NCBI GenBank assembly: GCA_036506495.1
Contig: DASXRQ010000203.1
Location: 1-64,000 of the forward strand
From: DASXRC01 sp036506495
GTDB lineage: Bacteria; Actinomycetota; Actinomycetes; Mycobacteriales; Micromonosporaceae
Reading direction: 5' to 3'
DNA length: 64,000 nucleotides
Shown in pieces: positions 16,839-25,295 of this stretch. Under the pieces are notes generated by a model. The model searched no databases and was not told the origin of the DNA. It was given only the letters and a program-made list of their open reading frames with translations. Within the stretch, counting starts at the first letter, position 1; each line of letters starts with the position of its first letter. The position numbers were made by a program, and so were the translations under genes.

Positions 16839-19190
16839 CTAGACCGATTGGCCGAGGACCCGCCGCAGGAGCGCGTCCTGCAGGTGGAACAGCGGTCGGT
16901 CCTCGGTGGGCGAGCGTCGTGTCCAGCTGCCGTCGCCGGTCAGCTCGAAGGACTGGCAGTCGTCGCTCATCGCCAGCCGGAGCACCCGGTCCAGGTCCGC
17001 TTGCGCACCCGGGTCGGTGACCCGGACCAGCGCCTCGACGCGTCGGTCCAGGTTCCGGTGCATGAGGTCGGCCGAGCCGATCCAGAACTCGGTCCCGTCG
17101 TCCTCCGGGCCTCCCGCGCCGAACCGGAACACCCGGCTGTGCTCCAGGAACCGGCCCAGGATCGAGCGGACGCGGACGTTGTCCGACAGGCCCGGCACGC
17201 CCGGCCGGAGCGTACACATGCCACGGATGAGAAGATCGACGCGTACGCCGGCCTGCGACGCTCGGTACAGCGCGTCGGTGACCTCCTCGTCGACGAGCGA
17301 GTTCACCTTGATCTGCACCAGGGCGGGCTCGCCGGCCCTGGCGAGGTCGGCCTGCTCCTCGATGCGTTCGACGATGCCGCTGCGAATGCCGTGTGGTGCG
17401 ACGAGCAGCCGCCGGTACGCCGTCTGCCGGCTGTACCCGGTCAGCACGTTGAACAGGTCCGTGAGGTCCGCGCCGACCTCGGGATCGGCCGTCAGCATGC
17501 CGAAGTCCTCGTAGAGCCGGGCGGTCTTCGGGTGGTAGTTGCCCGTCCCGATGTGGCAGTACCGCCGGATCTGGTGGCCTTCCTGGCGTACGACCAGCGC
17601 GGTCTTGCAGTGGGTCTTGAGACCGACCATGCCGTACACGACGTGGCAGCCGGCGCGCTCCAGCATTCTCGCCCAGCCTATGTTCGCCTGTTCATCGAAG
17701 CGCGCCTTCACCTCGACGAGCACCACGACCTGCTTGCCGGCCTCGGCGGCGTCGATCAGCGCGTCCACGATCGGCGAGTCGCCGCTCGTGCGGTACAGCG
17801 TCTGCTTGATGGCCAGCACGTTCGGGTCCGCGGCCGCCTGCTCGATGAAGCGCTGCACGCTCGTCGAGAAGGAGTGGTACGGGTGGTGCACGAGCACGTC
17901 GCCGTCGCGCAGGGTCGCGAACACGCTGCGCGGTGTCTCGCCCTCGGAGAACCGCGGATGCGTGGCCGGCACGAACGGGCGCTCCTTCAGATCGGGCCGG
18001 TCGATCTCCTCGTAAACCTGCCAGAGCGACGACAGGTCCAGCAGCCCCGGCACCCGTAGCACGTCGTGACTGTCCATGTCGAGCTCGCGGACGAGCCTGT
18101 CCAGGAGGTGGTCGGAGATGGAGGCGGCGACCTCCAGCCGCACGGGCGGGCCGAACCGGCGGCGGGCGAGCTCCTTCTCCAGCGCCTTGAGCAGGTCCTC
18201 GTCCCGGTCCTCGTCGACCTCCACCTCGGCGTTGCGGGTGACCCGGAACAGGTGGTGCTCGACGACCTGCATGCCGGAGAAGAGCTGGCCGAGCTGATTC
18301 GCGATGAGCTCCTCGACCGGCAGGAAGGCGGCGCCGCCCTTCTCTCGCCGCACGGTGACGAACCGGGGCACGTTGTTGGGGACCTTGACCCGGGCGAACA
18401 GCTCCGAACCGACGTCGGGGTCGCGGACCACGACGGCGAGGTTCAGCGACAACCCGGAGATGTACGGGAACGGGTGCGCGGGATCCACCGCCAGCGGGGT
18501 CAGCACCGGGAAGATGTGCTCGCGGAAGTAGGTGCGCAACTCCTCCTGCTCACCGGCGTGGAGGTCGGCCCAGCGCACGATGCGGACCTGCTCGGCGGCC
18601 AGCAGCGGGCGGACGTCCGAGTTGAAGCAGTTCGCGTGCCGGGTGACCAGGTTCGCGGCCCGCTCGACGATGAGCTCGAGCTGATCGCGTACCGGCAGTC
18701 GGTCGCCGCCGCGCACCGGCAGGCCCGCCTGCTGGCGGCGCTTGAGCCCGGCGACCCGAACCATGTAGAACTCGTCGAGGTTGTTCGCGAAGATCGCGAG
18801 GAATTTCGCGCGTTCGAGCAGCGGCGTCGTGTGATCCTCCGCGAGCGTCAGCACCCGGGCGTTGAAGTCCAGCCACGACAGCTCGCGGTTGAGGAAGCGG
18901 TCGTCGGGCAGCGGCTCGAGCACGGGTCGCGGTCCGGCGCCGGGCGGCGGCGCGTCGATCGCCGTCCTGCCGTCCGGTGCGGAGCGGTCCGGCGACTCGA
19001 CGGCGTCGAGCTGCTCCACGGTGTCCGCGGCCGAGCGGGCCGCCGCCCGCTGCGCCGCCTGGTCCTCGCCGGTCCGGCCCTCGACGGGCGCGCGCGGGAC
19101 GCCTGCCTCCAGGACGGCGGCACGCGACGGAACGCTGGCGGGCCCGGCCCGGCGCGGCCCCGGCGTGCGGGGGACTGGTGTCGTGCTCAC
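16839..19190 (-). CDS. ppk: Polyphosphate kinase 1
   Basis: About 783 aa. After a poorly conserved Pro/Ala/Arg-rich stretch of some 95 residues comes the PPK1 core: FLNRELSWLDFNARVL, LAIFANNLDEFYMVRVAG, LLDLSSLWQVYE, YHSFSTSVQRFIEQAA, LYRTSGDSPIV, VELKAR-like VEVKARFDEQANI, and the catalytic phospholipase-D-like region HCKTALVV ... YCHIGTGNYHPKTARLYEDFG. It reversibly makes polyphosphate from ATP. GTG 19190 is preferred because it fits the family N-terminus better; GTG 19220 in the same frame is possible, and neither has a strong ribosome site. Confidence 0.96.
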   Translation of the reverse strand: MSTTPVPRTPGPRRAGPASVPSRAAVLEAGVPRAPVEGRTGEDQAAQRAAARSAADTVEQLDAVESPDRSAPDGRTAIDAPPPGAGPRPVLEPLPDDRFLNRELSWLDFNARVLTLAEDHTTPLLERAKFLAIFANNLDEFYMVRVAGLKRRQQAGLPVRGGDRLPVRDQLELIVERAANLVTRHANCFNSDVRPLLAAEQVRIVRWADLHAGEQEELRTYFREHIFPVLTPLAVDPAHPFPYISGLSLNLAVVVRDPDVGSELFARVKVPNNVPRFVTVRREKGGAAFLPVEELIANQLGQLFSGMQVVEHHLFRVTRNAEVEVDEDRDEDLLKALEKELARRRFGPPVRLEVAASISDHLLDRLVRELDMDSHDVLRVPGLLDLSSLWQVYEEIDRPDLKERPFVPATHPRFSEGETPRSVFATLRDGDVLVHHPYHSFSTSVQRFIEQAAADPNVLAIKQTLYRTSGDSPIVDALIDAAEAGKQVVVLVEVKARFDEQANIGWARMLERAGCHVVYGMVGLKTHCKTALVVRQEGHQIRRYCHIGTGNYHPKTARLYEDFGMLTADPEVGADLTDLFNVLTGYSRQTAYRRLLVAPHGIRSGIVERIEEQADLARAGEPALVQIKVNSLVDEEVTDALYRASQAGVRVDLLIRGMCTLRPGVPGLSDNVRVRSILGRFLEHSRVFRFGAGGPEDDGTEFWIGSADLMHRNLDRRVEALVRVTDPGAQADLDRVLRLAMSDDCQSFELTGDGSWTRRSPTEDRPLFHLQDALLRRVLGQSV

Positions 19191-19237
19191 TAGCCCATTC
19201 TGAACCGAGAAGGGGAACACGAGGTGAATTTGTTTCG

Positions 19238-20080
19238 CTAGAGGGTGGGGATAGTGACCCGAATTATCCCGCCGTGCTCGTCTCGGTCGATGCGCAGGCG
19301 CTGGCCGAGCCGCAGGAGACGCAGACCAGATGCGTCAAACGCCGCGCTGTCGAACTCGAGCGTCGTGCCGTCGTCGAGCAGCAACGTGCCGGACCGGTGC
19401 TCGGGGTCGTACGACGCGACCGTGCCCTGCATGCCCGCACCGTACACCGACAGCAGCGCGGCGGTATGCGCCCCGACCCCGAGCGCGGCGGCAGCGGCCA
19501 GATCCGCCGGGGTGTCCACGTCGCGCCGCAGCGTCGGCCAGTCGCCGAGGAGCCGGATCGCGCCGGAGCGGGCGTGTTCCGACGCCGAACCGGGCCCGAA
19601 TCGCGGGTCCAGCGGCGACCCGGGTGGGGCGGTGAGCAGCGTCGTCCCGGTGCCGGCGGCGTCCGGCACAAACCGCCGCACCGCGATTTCGCCGGCGGGC
19701 CCGGGCCGCGCCGCCGTCAGGGCCGACGCCAGCTCGTCCGCCCGCAGGGCGGGCAGGTCCGCGGTGAGCGCCGCGATCCACGGTCCGCCGGCGTCCCCCG
19801 CCCGTGCGGCGCCGAACCGTACCGCGGCGTTGAGACCCGCGTCCGGTGTGTCCGGTTCCACGCGGGCGCCGAGGGCGCCGAGGGTCGCCGACGCCGCGCG
19901 GTCGTCCGTGACGACGAGCACCCCGGCCACCGCCCGGCAGGCCAGCGCCGCCGCGACCGTGTCGGCGGCGAGGGCCAGCACAAGCCGGGCATGGGGTACG
20001 CCGGAGAGCGCGCCACGCAGCCTGGTCTTCGCCCCGTCGAGGCGTTTGAGCGGAACGACGACCGTCCAGGCAGCCTGCAC
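19238..20080 (-). CDS. fbiD: FbiD/CofC guanylyltransferase fused to a C-terminal cold-shock-like domain
   Basis: 280 aa. Residues 1-216 are the F420 pathway enzyme: WTVVVPLKRLDGAKTRL is the nucleotide-binding start, ALTADLPAL holds the catalytic acidic residue, and LRRDVDTPADL is the usual C-terminal motif. FbiD joins GTP to phosphoenolpyruvate (CofC uses 2-phospholactate) to start coenzyme F420 assembly. The family is normally 210-220 aa, but here the frame continues for 64 residues (MQGTVASYDPEHRSGTLLLDD..., coding 19238-19432) that read as a degenerate cold-shock/OB-fold domain, known in other actinobacteria as a separate small protein. It could be a real fusion or a gene with an internal start at ATG 19432. 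Confidence 0.88.
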   Translation of the reverse strand: MQAAWTVVVPLKRLDGAKTRLRGALSGVPHARLVLALAADTVAAALACRAVAGVLVVTDDRAASATLGALGARVEPDTPDAGLNAAVRFGAARAGDAGGPWIAALTADLPALRADELASALTAARPGPAGEIAVRRFVPDAAGTGTTLLTAPPGSPLDPRFGPGSASEHARSGAIRLLGDWPTLRRDVDTPADLAAAAALGVGAHTAALLSVYGAGMQGTVASYDPEHRSGTLLLDDGTTLEFDSAAFDASGLRLLRLGQRLRIDRDEHGGIIRVTIPTL

Positions 20081-20171
20081 GCCGCCAATCTAGCCAGCTG
20101 CCGGGCCAACCCTCACTGGCCCCGAACGGGGGTCAGCAGGCATGATGCGAGCGAAAGCGAGAGGAGACCCC

Positions 20172-20885
20172 GTGGCGCGGCGACGGCTGGGATTCTGGCG
20201 GCGCTTCGCCGTCGCGGTGGTCAAGCCACCGCTGCTCCTGCTCACGAAGCGCACGTGGGCCGGCATGGAGCACATTCCGCCGACCGGGGGCGCGATCATC
20301 GTGGCGAACCACGTCTCCCACGCCGATCCGCTCGCGTCCGCTCACTTCGTGTACGACGCGGGACGATGGCCGCAGTTCCTCGGCAAGGCGAGCCTGTTCA
20401 AGCTGCCGGTGGTCGGCTGGCTGCTGCACCGGGTGCGACAGATCCCGGTCGAGCGCGGCTCCGTGGACGCGGTGCGGGCCCTCAACGCCGCGGTCAGCGC
20501 CGTGAAGGCGGGCGACGCGGTGATCATCTACCCGGAGGGGACCACGACGCGCGAACCGGACCTGTGGCCGATGCGGGGCAAGACCGGCGTGGCCCGGCTC
20601 GTCCTGGCGACCGGCGCGCCGGTCATCCCGATGGTGATGTGGGGGCCGCAGGCCACCTTCGACCCGCGCACCAGCAAGCTGCGCCTTCGGCCGCGTACCC
20701 CCGTCACGGTCGTGGCCGGACCACCGATCGACCTGAGCAAATGGGCGGACGCCGCACCGACGACCGCGAACCTGTACGAGATGACGGACGAGATCATGCT
20801 GCACCTGCGCGACATGCTCGCCGAGGTGCGCGGCGGGACGCCTCCGCCGTTGTGGTCGGGCTCCCGGAAGCGGGCCGGGTCATGA
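20172..20885 (+). CDS. plsC: 1-acyl-sn-glycerol-3-phosphate acyltransferase
   Basis: 237 aa. A hydrophobic N-terminal anchor is followed by the acyltransferase motifs NHVSHADP (the HX4D catalytic dyad), FLGKASLFKLP, and YPEGTTTRE (phosphate binding). It makes phosphatidic acid from lysophosphatidic acid at the inner membrane. GTG 20172 is preferred to ATG 20142 because GAGAGGAG lies just upstream of it. Its TGA overlaps the ATG of gpsA, so glycerophosphate synthesis and acylation are coupled. Confidence 0.93.
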   Translation: MARRRLGFWRRFAVAVVKPPLLLLTKRTWAGMEHIPPTGGAIIVANHVSHADPLASAHFVYDAGRWPQFLGKASLFKLPVVGWLLHRVRQIPVERGSVDAVRALNAAVSAVKAGDAVIIYPEGTTTREPDLWPMRGKTGVARLVLATGAPVIPMVMWGPQATFDPRTSKLRLRPRTPVTVVAGPPIDLSKWADAAPTTANLYEMTDEIMLHLRDMLAEVRGGTPPPLWSGSRKRAGS

Positions 20886-21880
20886 GCAGCCGCGTCGCCG
20901 TGATCGGCGCCGGATCGTGGGGTACGACCTTCGCCAAGGTGCTCGCCGACGCCGGGTCCGACGTCACCATCTGGGCGCGTCGCGAGGACGTCGCGGCGGC
21001 GATACGGGACTACGGCACGAACCCCGAATACCTGCCCGCGGTGCGGCTGCCGGAGCGCGTCACCGCCACCTCCGATGCTGGCTTCGCCATCAAGGGCGCG
21101 GACCTAGTGGTGCTCGCGATCCCGTCGCAGACGCTGCGTGGAAACCTCGCCGAGTGGGCGCAGTTCGTCGCCCCGGACGCGACGCTCGTGTCGCTCATGA
21201 AGGGCGTCGAGCTGGGCACCTCGAAGCGCATGAGCGAGGTGATCGTCGAGACCGCGCGGGTGGCGCCGGCCCGGGTCGCGGTGGTCAGCGGCCCGAACCT
21301 CGCCCTCGAGATCGCCGCTGAGCAACCGACCGCCACGGTGGTCGCCTGCCTCGACGTCGACCGGGCCACGGTCGTCCAGCGCGCGATCGCGACGCCGTAC
21401 CTCCGCCCCTACACCAACGACGACGTCGTCGGCTGCGAGATCGGGGGCGCCGTCAAGAACGTGATCGCCCTGGCCTACGGGATGGCGTCCGCGATGGGTC
21501 TCGGCGACAACACCAGGGCGGCGCTGATCACGCGGGGACTGGCCGAGACCGCACGGCTGGGCGTCGCGCTCGGCGCGGACCCGCTCACGTTCGCGGGCCT
21601 CGCCGGGCTGGGCGACCTCGTCGCGACCTGTTCGTCGCCGCTGTCGCGCAACCACACGTTCGGCGAGCACCTCGGCCGCGGCGAGACGCTCGAGCAGGCG
21701 CAGGCGGCGACGCGGCAGACCGCGGAGGGGGTCAAGAGCTGCCTGGCCATCCGCGACCTCGCGCGGCGGCACGGTGTGGAGATGCCCATCACCGAGCAGG
21801 TGGAGCGGGTCTGCCACGAGGGAGCGGACCCACGCGTCGCGGTGGCGGCCCTGATGAGCAGGGAGACGAAGCCGGAGTAG
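20882..21880 (+). CDS. gpsA: NAD(P)-dependent glycerol-3-phosphate dehydrogenase
   Basis: 332 aa. N-terminal Rossmann motif VIGAGSWGTTFAKVLADAG, then SLMKGVE, VVSGPNLALEIA, the active-site Lys in IGGAVKNVIALAYGMA, and GDNTRAALITRGLAE. It reduces dihydroxyacetone phosphate to sn-glycerol-3-phosphate, the backbone precursor for phospholipids. The ATGA overlap with plsC shows translational coupling. Confidence 0.97.
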   Translation: MSSRVAVIGAGSWGTTFAKVLADAGSDVTIWARREDVAAAIRDYGTNPEYLPAVRLPERVTATSDAGFAIKGADLVVLAIPSQTLRGNLAEWAQFVAPDATLVSLMKGVELGTSKRMSEVIVETARVAPARVAVVSGPNLALEIAAEQPTATVVACLDVDRATVVQRAIATPYLRPYTNDDVVGCEIGGAVKNVIALAYGMASAMGLGDNTRAALITRGLAETARLGVALGADPLTFAGLAGLGDLVATCSSPLSRNHTFGEHLGRGETLEQAQAATRQTAEGVKSCLAIRDLARRHGVEMPITEQVERVCHEGADPRVAVAALMSRETKPE

Positions 21881-22008
21881 CCGGGTCGCCGAGCTGACCG
21901 GCCGGACCGGGGCGGACGTAACACCGTCGCCATCCAGATGGGCGAGGATGGCGCCGTGAGTGAGTGGAGCGCCGCCGGCGGCGCGGAGTGAGCGAACCCG
22001 GAGAGACC

Positions 22009-23127
22009 GTGAGTGAGTCGTCGTACGGGGACGGCACGCGCTGCGTACGCGCCGGGCTGCCCGAACCGCGCCCGGGCGAGCCGTTCCTGCCCGGCCCGGT
22101 GTTCGCCGCGCCGTACCACCTCGACCCGGTGGCCGGACCGGCGGCCGCGCAGGACGCGTACGGCCGATCGGACAACCCGACCCGGCGCCGGCTGGAGTCC
22201 GCGATCGGCGACCTGGAGGGGGGCGCGTGTCTCGTATTCGCGAGCGGTCAGGCGGCCATCACCGGGGCGCTGCTGACCGTCCTGCGCCCCGGCGACACGG
22301 TGGCGCTGCCCGCGGACGGCTACTACGCGGCCCGGGCGTTCGCGGAGTCCACATTGGAGGGTCTCGACGTACGCACGCTGGCCGTGCGGACGGCCGGGCC
22401 GTACCCGGACCTGCGCGGCGTACGCCTGCTACTGCTCGAGACGCCCGCGAACCCCGGCCTGGACGTGTGCGACCTGGTCGCGGTGTCGGCCGCGGCACGG
22501 GCCGCGGGCGCCTTGGTCGCGGTCGACAACACCACATCCACGCCGCTCGGCCAGCGGCCGCTCGACCTGGGCGCCGACCTGGTGCTCGCGTCCGGCACGA
22601 AGGCGCTGACCGGCCACTCCGACCTGTTGCTCGGGTACCTGTGCACACGCTCGTCCGACCTCCTTGAGCGGCTGCGCGTGTGGCGCAACCAGACTGGTGG
22701 GATTCCGGGCGCGTTCGACGCGTGGCTGGCGCACCGATCGCTGGCGACGCTGGACCTGCGCCTCGCGCGCCAGTCCGCCAACGCAGCGGCGGTTGCGGGC
22801 GTGCTCGCCGCCCGCGACGACGTTTTCGGTCTGCGCTGGCCGGGCCTGCCCGGCGACCCGGCGTACGGCGTGGCCCGCCGGCAGATGCGGCGCATTCCGG
22901 GCGTGGTGTCGTTCTCGCTCGGGACCGCCGACCGGGTGGGCCGGTTCCTCACCGCAACACGACTCGTCTCGGCCGCCACGTCCTTCGGCGGGCTGCACAC
23001 CACCGCCGATCGGCGCGCCCAGTGGGGCGACGACGTGGCCGAGGGGTTCGTCCGGCTCAGCTGCGGGGCGGAGGACGCCGCGGACCTCGTGGCCGATCTC
23101 GAGCAGGCGCTCGACGCCACGCGGTGA
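22009..23127 (+). CDS. Cystathionine gamma-lyase-like PLP enzyme
   Basis: 372 aa, Cys/Met metabolism PLP-dependent family. Seen: YGRSDNPTRRRLESAIGDLEGG, FASGQAAITGALLTVL, the PLP-contacting VDNTTSTPLGQRPLDLGADLVLASGTKALTGHSD with its Schiff-base Lys, and SLATLDLRLARQSANA. Members eliminate or replace at the gamma carbon of cystathionine or related amino acids; exact substrate uncertain. GTG 22009 is chosen because GGAGAG precedes it; GTG 21988 is a weaker alternative. The upstream 21950-22015 segment repeats GTGAGTGAG and GAGTGAGCGAA motifs. Confidence 0.9.
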   Translation: MSESSYGDGTRCVRAGLPEPRPGEPFLPGPVFAAPYHLDPVAGPAAAQDAYGRSDNPTRRRLESAIGDLEGGACLVFASGQAAITGALLTVLRPGDTVALPADGYYAARAFAESTLEGLDVRTLAVRTAGPYPDLRGVRLLLLETPANPGLDVCDLVAVSAAARAAGALVAVDNTTSTPLGQRPLDLGADLVLASGTKALTGHSDLLLGYLCTRSSDLLERLRVWRNQTGGIPGAFDAWLAHRSLATLDLRLARQSANAAAVAGVLAARDDVFGLRWPGLPGDPAYGVARRQMRRIPGVVSFSLGTADRVGRFLTATRLVSAATSFGGLHTTADRRAQWGDDVAEGFVRLSCGAEDAADLVADLEQALDATR

Positions 23128-23141
23128 CGGCGCCCTACGCG

Positions 23142-23200
23142 ACGATCATGGCGTTTCCGCGAGACACGCCCGGTGTGTCTGACGGAACTGCCATGATCGT
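23142..23200. repeat. Long palindrome between the cystathionine lyase-like gene and ddl
   Basis: Outer arms at 23142-23159 and 23183-23200 share the GATCATGGC core (ACGATCATGGC... on both strands), and inner arms AGACAC/GTGTCT extend the fold. The GATCATGG core resembles the dispersed repeat at 6896 and 46384. It may be the transcription terminator of the upstream gene or a dispersed palindrome. Confidence 0.6.
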
Positions 23201-23265
23201 CCGGCAAGGGGCGAGTCGGCGCGCTGAGCCCGCCGCCACCGTCGGCGGAGAGTAGGGTCACCCCG

Positions 23266-24378
23266 GTGAATGACAAGACGAGTCCCCGGAGGGTCCGGGT
23301 CGCCGTCGTGTTCGGCGGTCGCAGCACCGAGCACGCGATCTCCTGCCTCAGCGCGGGCAGCGTCCTGTCGGCACTCGATCCCGACGAGTTCGAGGTGGTC
23401 CCGGTCGGGATCACCCGTGAGGGGCGTTGGGTGCTCACGAGCGGCGACCCGCAGTCGCTGGCGATTCGGGGCCGGCAGCTGCCGGAGATCACCGACGGCT
23501 CCGGCGACGCGGTGGTGCTGCCGGCGGATCCGACCGGGCACGACCTCGTAGTCGTCGACGCGCCGGACGGGCCGCGGGCACTCGCCGACGTGGACGTCGT
23601 GTTCCCGGTGCTGCATGGGGCCTACGGCGAGGACGGCACGATCCAGGGCATGCTCGAGATGGCCGGCATCCCGTACGTAGGCGCGAACGTGTTCGCCTCG
23701 GCAGCGGCCATGGACAAGGAGTTCACCAAGAAGCTGGCCGCGGCCGAGGGCATCCCGGTCGGTCCGTACGCCGTGCTCCGCGCCGGCGACACGCTGTCCG
23801 ACGCCGACAGGGATCGGCTCGGGCTGCCGGTGTTCGTCAAGCCAGCCCGCGCCGGCTCGTCCTACGGCGTCACGAAGGTCCCCGACTGGGCAGGCCTCGA
23901 CGCCGCGATCGCGGCCGCCCGCGCGGTCGACCCGAAGGTGCTCGTGGAGTCCGCGATCGTGGGACGCGAGGTCGAGTGCGGGGTGCTCGAGGGGGAGTAC
24001 GGCGGAGCCCCCGAGGCGTCCCTCCTCGCCGAGATCCGGGTCGTCGACACGCAGCACGAGTTCTACGACTTCGAGGCGAAGTACTTTCCCGACGCGGCCG
24101 AGTACGACATCCCGGCCGACCTGCCCGAGCGGACCACCAAGCAGATCCAGGCGTACGCCTGCCGGACGTTCACCGCGCTTGACTGCGCCGGGCTGGCCCG
24201 GGTCGACTTCTTCGTGACGCCCGAGCTGGACGTATACCTGAACGAGATCAACACCATGCCGGGGTTCACCGCGACGAGCATGTTCCCGCAGATGTGGGCC
24301 GCAACCGGGCTGGAGTACCCCAAGTTGACCGCGCGGCTGATCCGCACTGCGCTGCGCCGCGGGACGGGCCTGCACTAA
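23266..24378 (+). CDS. ddl: D-alanine--D-alanine ligase
   Basis: 370 aa, ATP-grasp ligase that makes D-Ala-D-Ala for peptidoglycan in the cytoplasm. Seen: VAVVFGGRSTEHAISCLSAGSV at the N-terminus, VFPVLHGAYGEDGTIQG, AAAMDKEFTKKLAAAEGIP, the ATP-binding PVFVKPARAGSSYGVTKV, LVESAIVGREVECGVL, and the Mg-binding EINTMPGFTATSMFP. Length and motifs are normal. It starts at GTG 23266. Confidence 0.97.
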   Translation: MNDKTSPRRVRVAVVFGGRSTEHAISCLSAGSVLSALDPDEFEVVPVGITREGRWVLTSGDPQSLAIRGRQLPEITDGSGDAVVLPADPTGHDLVVVDAPDGPRALADVDVVFPVLHGAYGEDGTIQGMLEMAGIPYVGANVFASAAAMDKEFTKKLAAAEGIPVGPYAVLRAGDTLSDADRDRLGLPVFVKPARAGSSYGVTKVPDWAGLDAAIAAARAVDPKVLVESAIVGREVECGVLEGEYGGAPEASLLAEIRVVDTQHEFYDFEAKYFPDAAEYDIPADLPERTTKQIQAYACRTFTALDCAGLARVDFFVTPELDVYLNEINTMPGFTATSMFPQMWAATGLEYPKLTARLIRTALRRGTGLH

Positions 24379-24402
24379 CGGGTCTGCGCTAACGGGTCTG
24401 GG

Positions 24403-24972
24403 CTAACGGCAGCCCGACGGCGCCGCGGACGCCGAGGGCACGGCCGCCACCACGGCCGCCGAGAACTCGTTCGCCCACTGGGCCGGCTGCGCATAGGCGG
24501 CCGGCACGGTCACCCGCACCGGGACCTCGCGGTCGACGGTGGCCCACACGGTGAGGTCCGGCGCCTGGCTCGACCGCCAACAGACGCCGTCCATCACGAG
24601 CAGGAAGTCGGTCGCCGCCACGGCGGGCCGCGCGCCGCCGCAGGCGAGCGTGACAGCCGGGTCGCCGTACGCCGCGTTCTGCTCGGGCCCGGCCTTCACC
24701 GGTCGCCGCGGCAGGTCCCGGATCCGGTCCGGCAGCCCGGCCAACAGCGCCCGGCAGACCACCGCGGCCCGCTCGGCCAGGGGTGGCGCCGGCATGGTCA
24801 CCGGCCCGATGGCCTGCACCCGCGGCGAACTCGACCCCGGGCTCGGCGCCGCGCCGCCGTCACCGCCGCGCGCGTTCAACAGAACGAACGCGAGTACGCC
24901 GGCGAGCAGAGCCACCGGCACCGCAACGAGGGTGGCCACGCGTGCGGCACGGCGGGAAGCCTGATCCGCCAC
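24403..24972 (-). CDS. DUF3515 family membrane-anchored protein
   Basis: 189 aa. An N-terminal membrane segment (about 12-32, VATLVAVPVALLAGVLAFVLL) is followed by an exported domain with three or more cysteines (VVCRALL, TLACGG, VCWRSS, SGCR) typical of DUF3515. Function unknown; homologues recur next to thiL and ddl in actinobacteria. Its GTG start directly follows the stop of the RAM-domain gene, so the two are co-translated. Confidence 0.85.
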   Translation of the reverse strand: MADQASRRAARVATLVAVPVALLAGVLAFVLLNARGGDGGAAPSPGSSSPRVQAIGPVTMPAPPLAERAAVVCRALLAGLPDRIRDLPRRPVKAGPEQNAAYGDPAVTLACGGARPAVAATDFLLVMDGVCWRSSQAPDLTVWATVDREVPVRVTVPAAYAQPAQWANEFSAAVVAAVPSASAAPSGCR

Positions 24973-25206
24973 CTACAGGTGCACCACCGAACAGGTCAGT
25001 GTCCGGGTGATGCCGGGAACGAGCTGGACCTTGCTGACGATCATCTTGCCCAGCTCGTCAACGCTGCGCGCCTCGGTCAGCACCACGACGTCGTACGGCC
25101 CGGTCACCGCGTCGACGCGCACGACGCCGGCAATGTCCCGGATCGCCGCGGCCACGTCACGCGCCTTACCCACCTCGGTCTGGATGAGGATGTACGCCTG
25201 GACCAC
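24973..25206 (-). CDS. Stand-alone Lrp/AsnC ligand-binding (RAM) domain protein
   Basis: 77 aa. The whole protein is an AsnC C-terminal domain (VQAYILIQTEVGKARDVAAAI, VVRVDAVTGPYDVVVLTEA, VQLVPGITRTLTCSVVHL) with no helix-turn-helix. Such proteins form amino-acid-binding oligomers; a regulatory or small-molecule-sensing role is inferred. The start at GTG 25206 has GGAG upstream and matches the family length. It is transcribed with the DUF3515 gene and divergent from thiL. Confidence 0.88.
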   Translation of the reverse strand: MVQAYILIQTEVGKARDVAAAIRDIAGVVRVDAVTGPYDVVVLTEARSVDELGKMIVSKVQLVPGITRTLTCSVVHL

Positions 25207-25295
25207 GCCCGACTCCAATCCCTGCGATCTCGGTGGTGAACGTACCGTACGGCGCGGGGGAAGGACGCCTGGCAGGCCAACGGAAGGGGACAACG

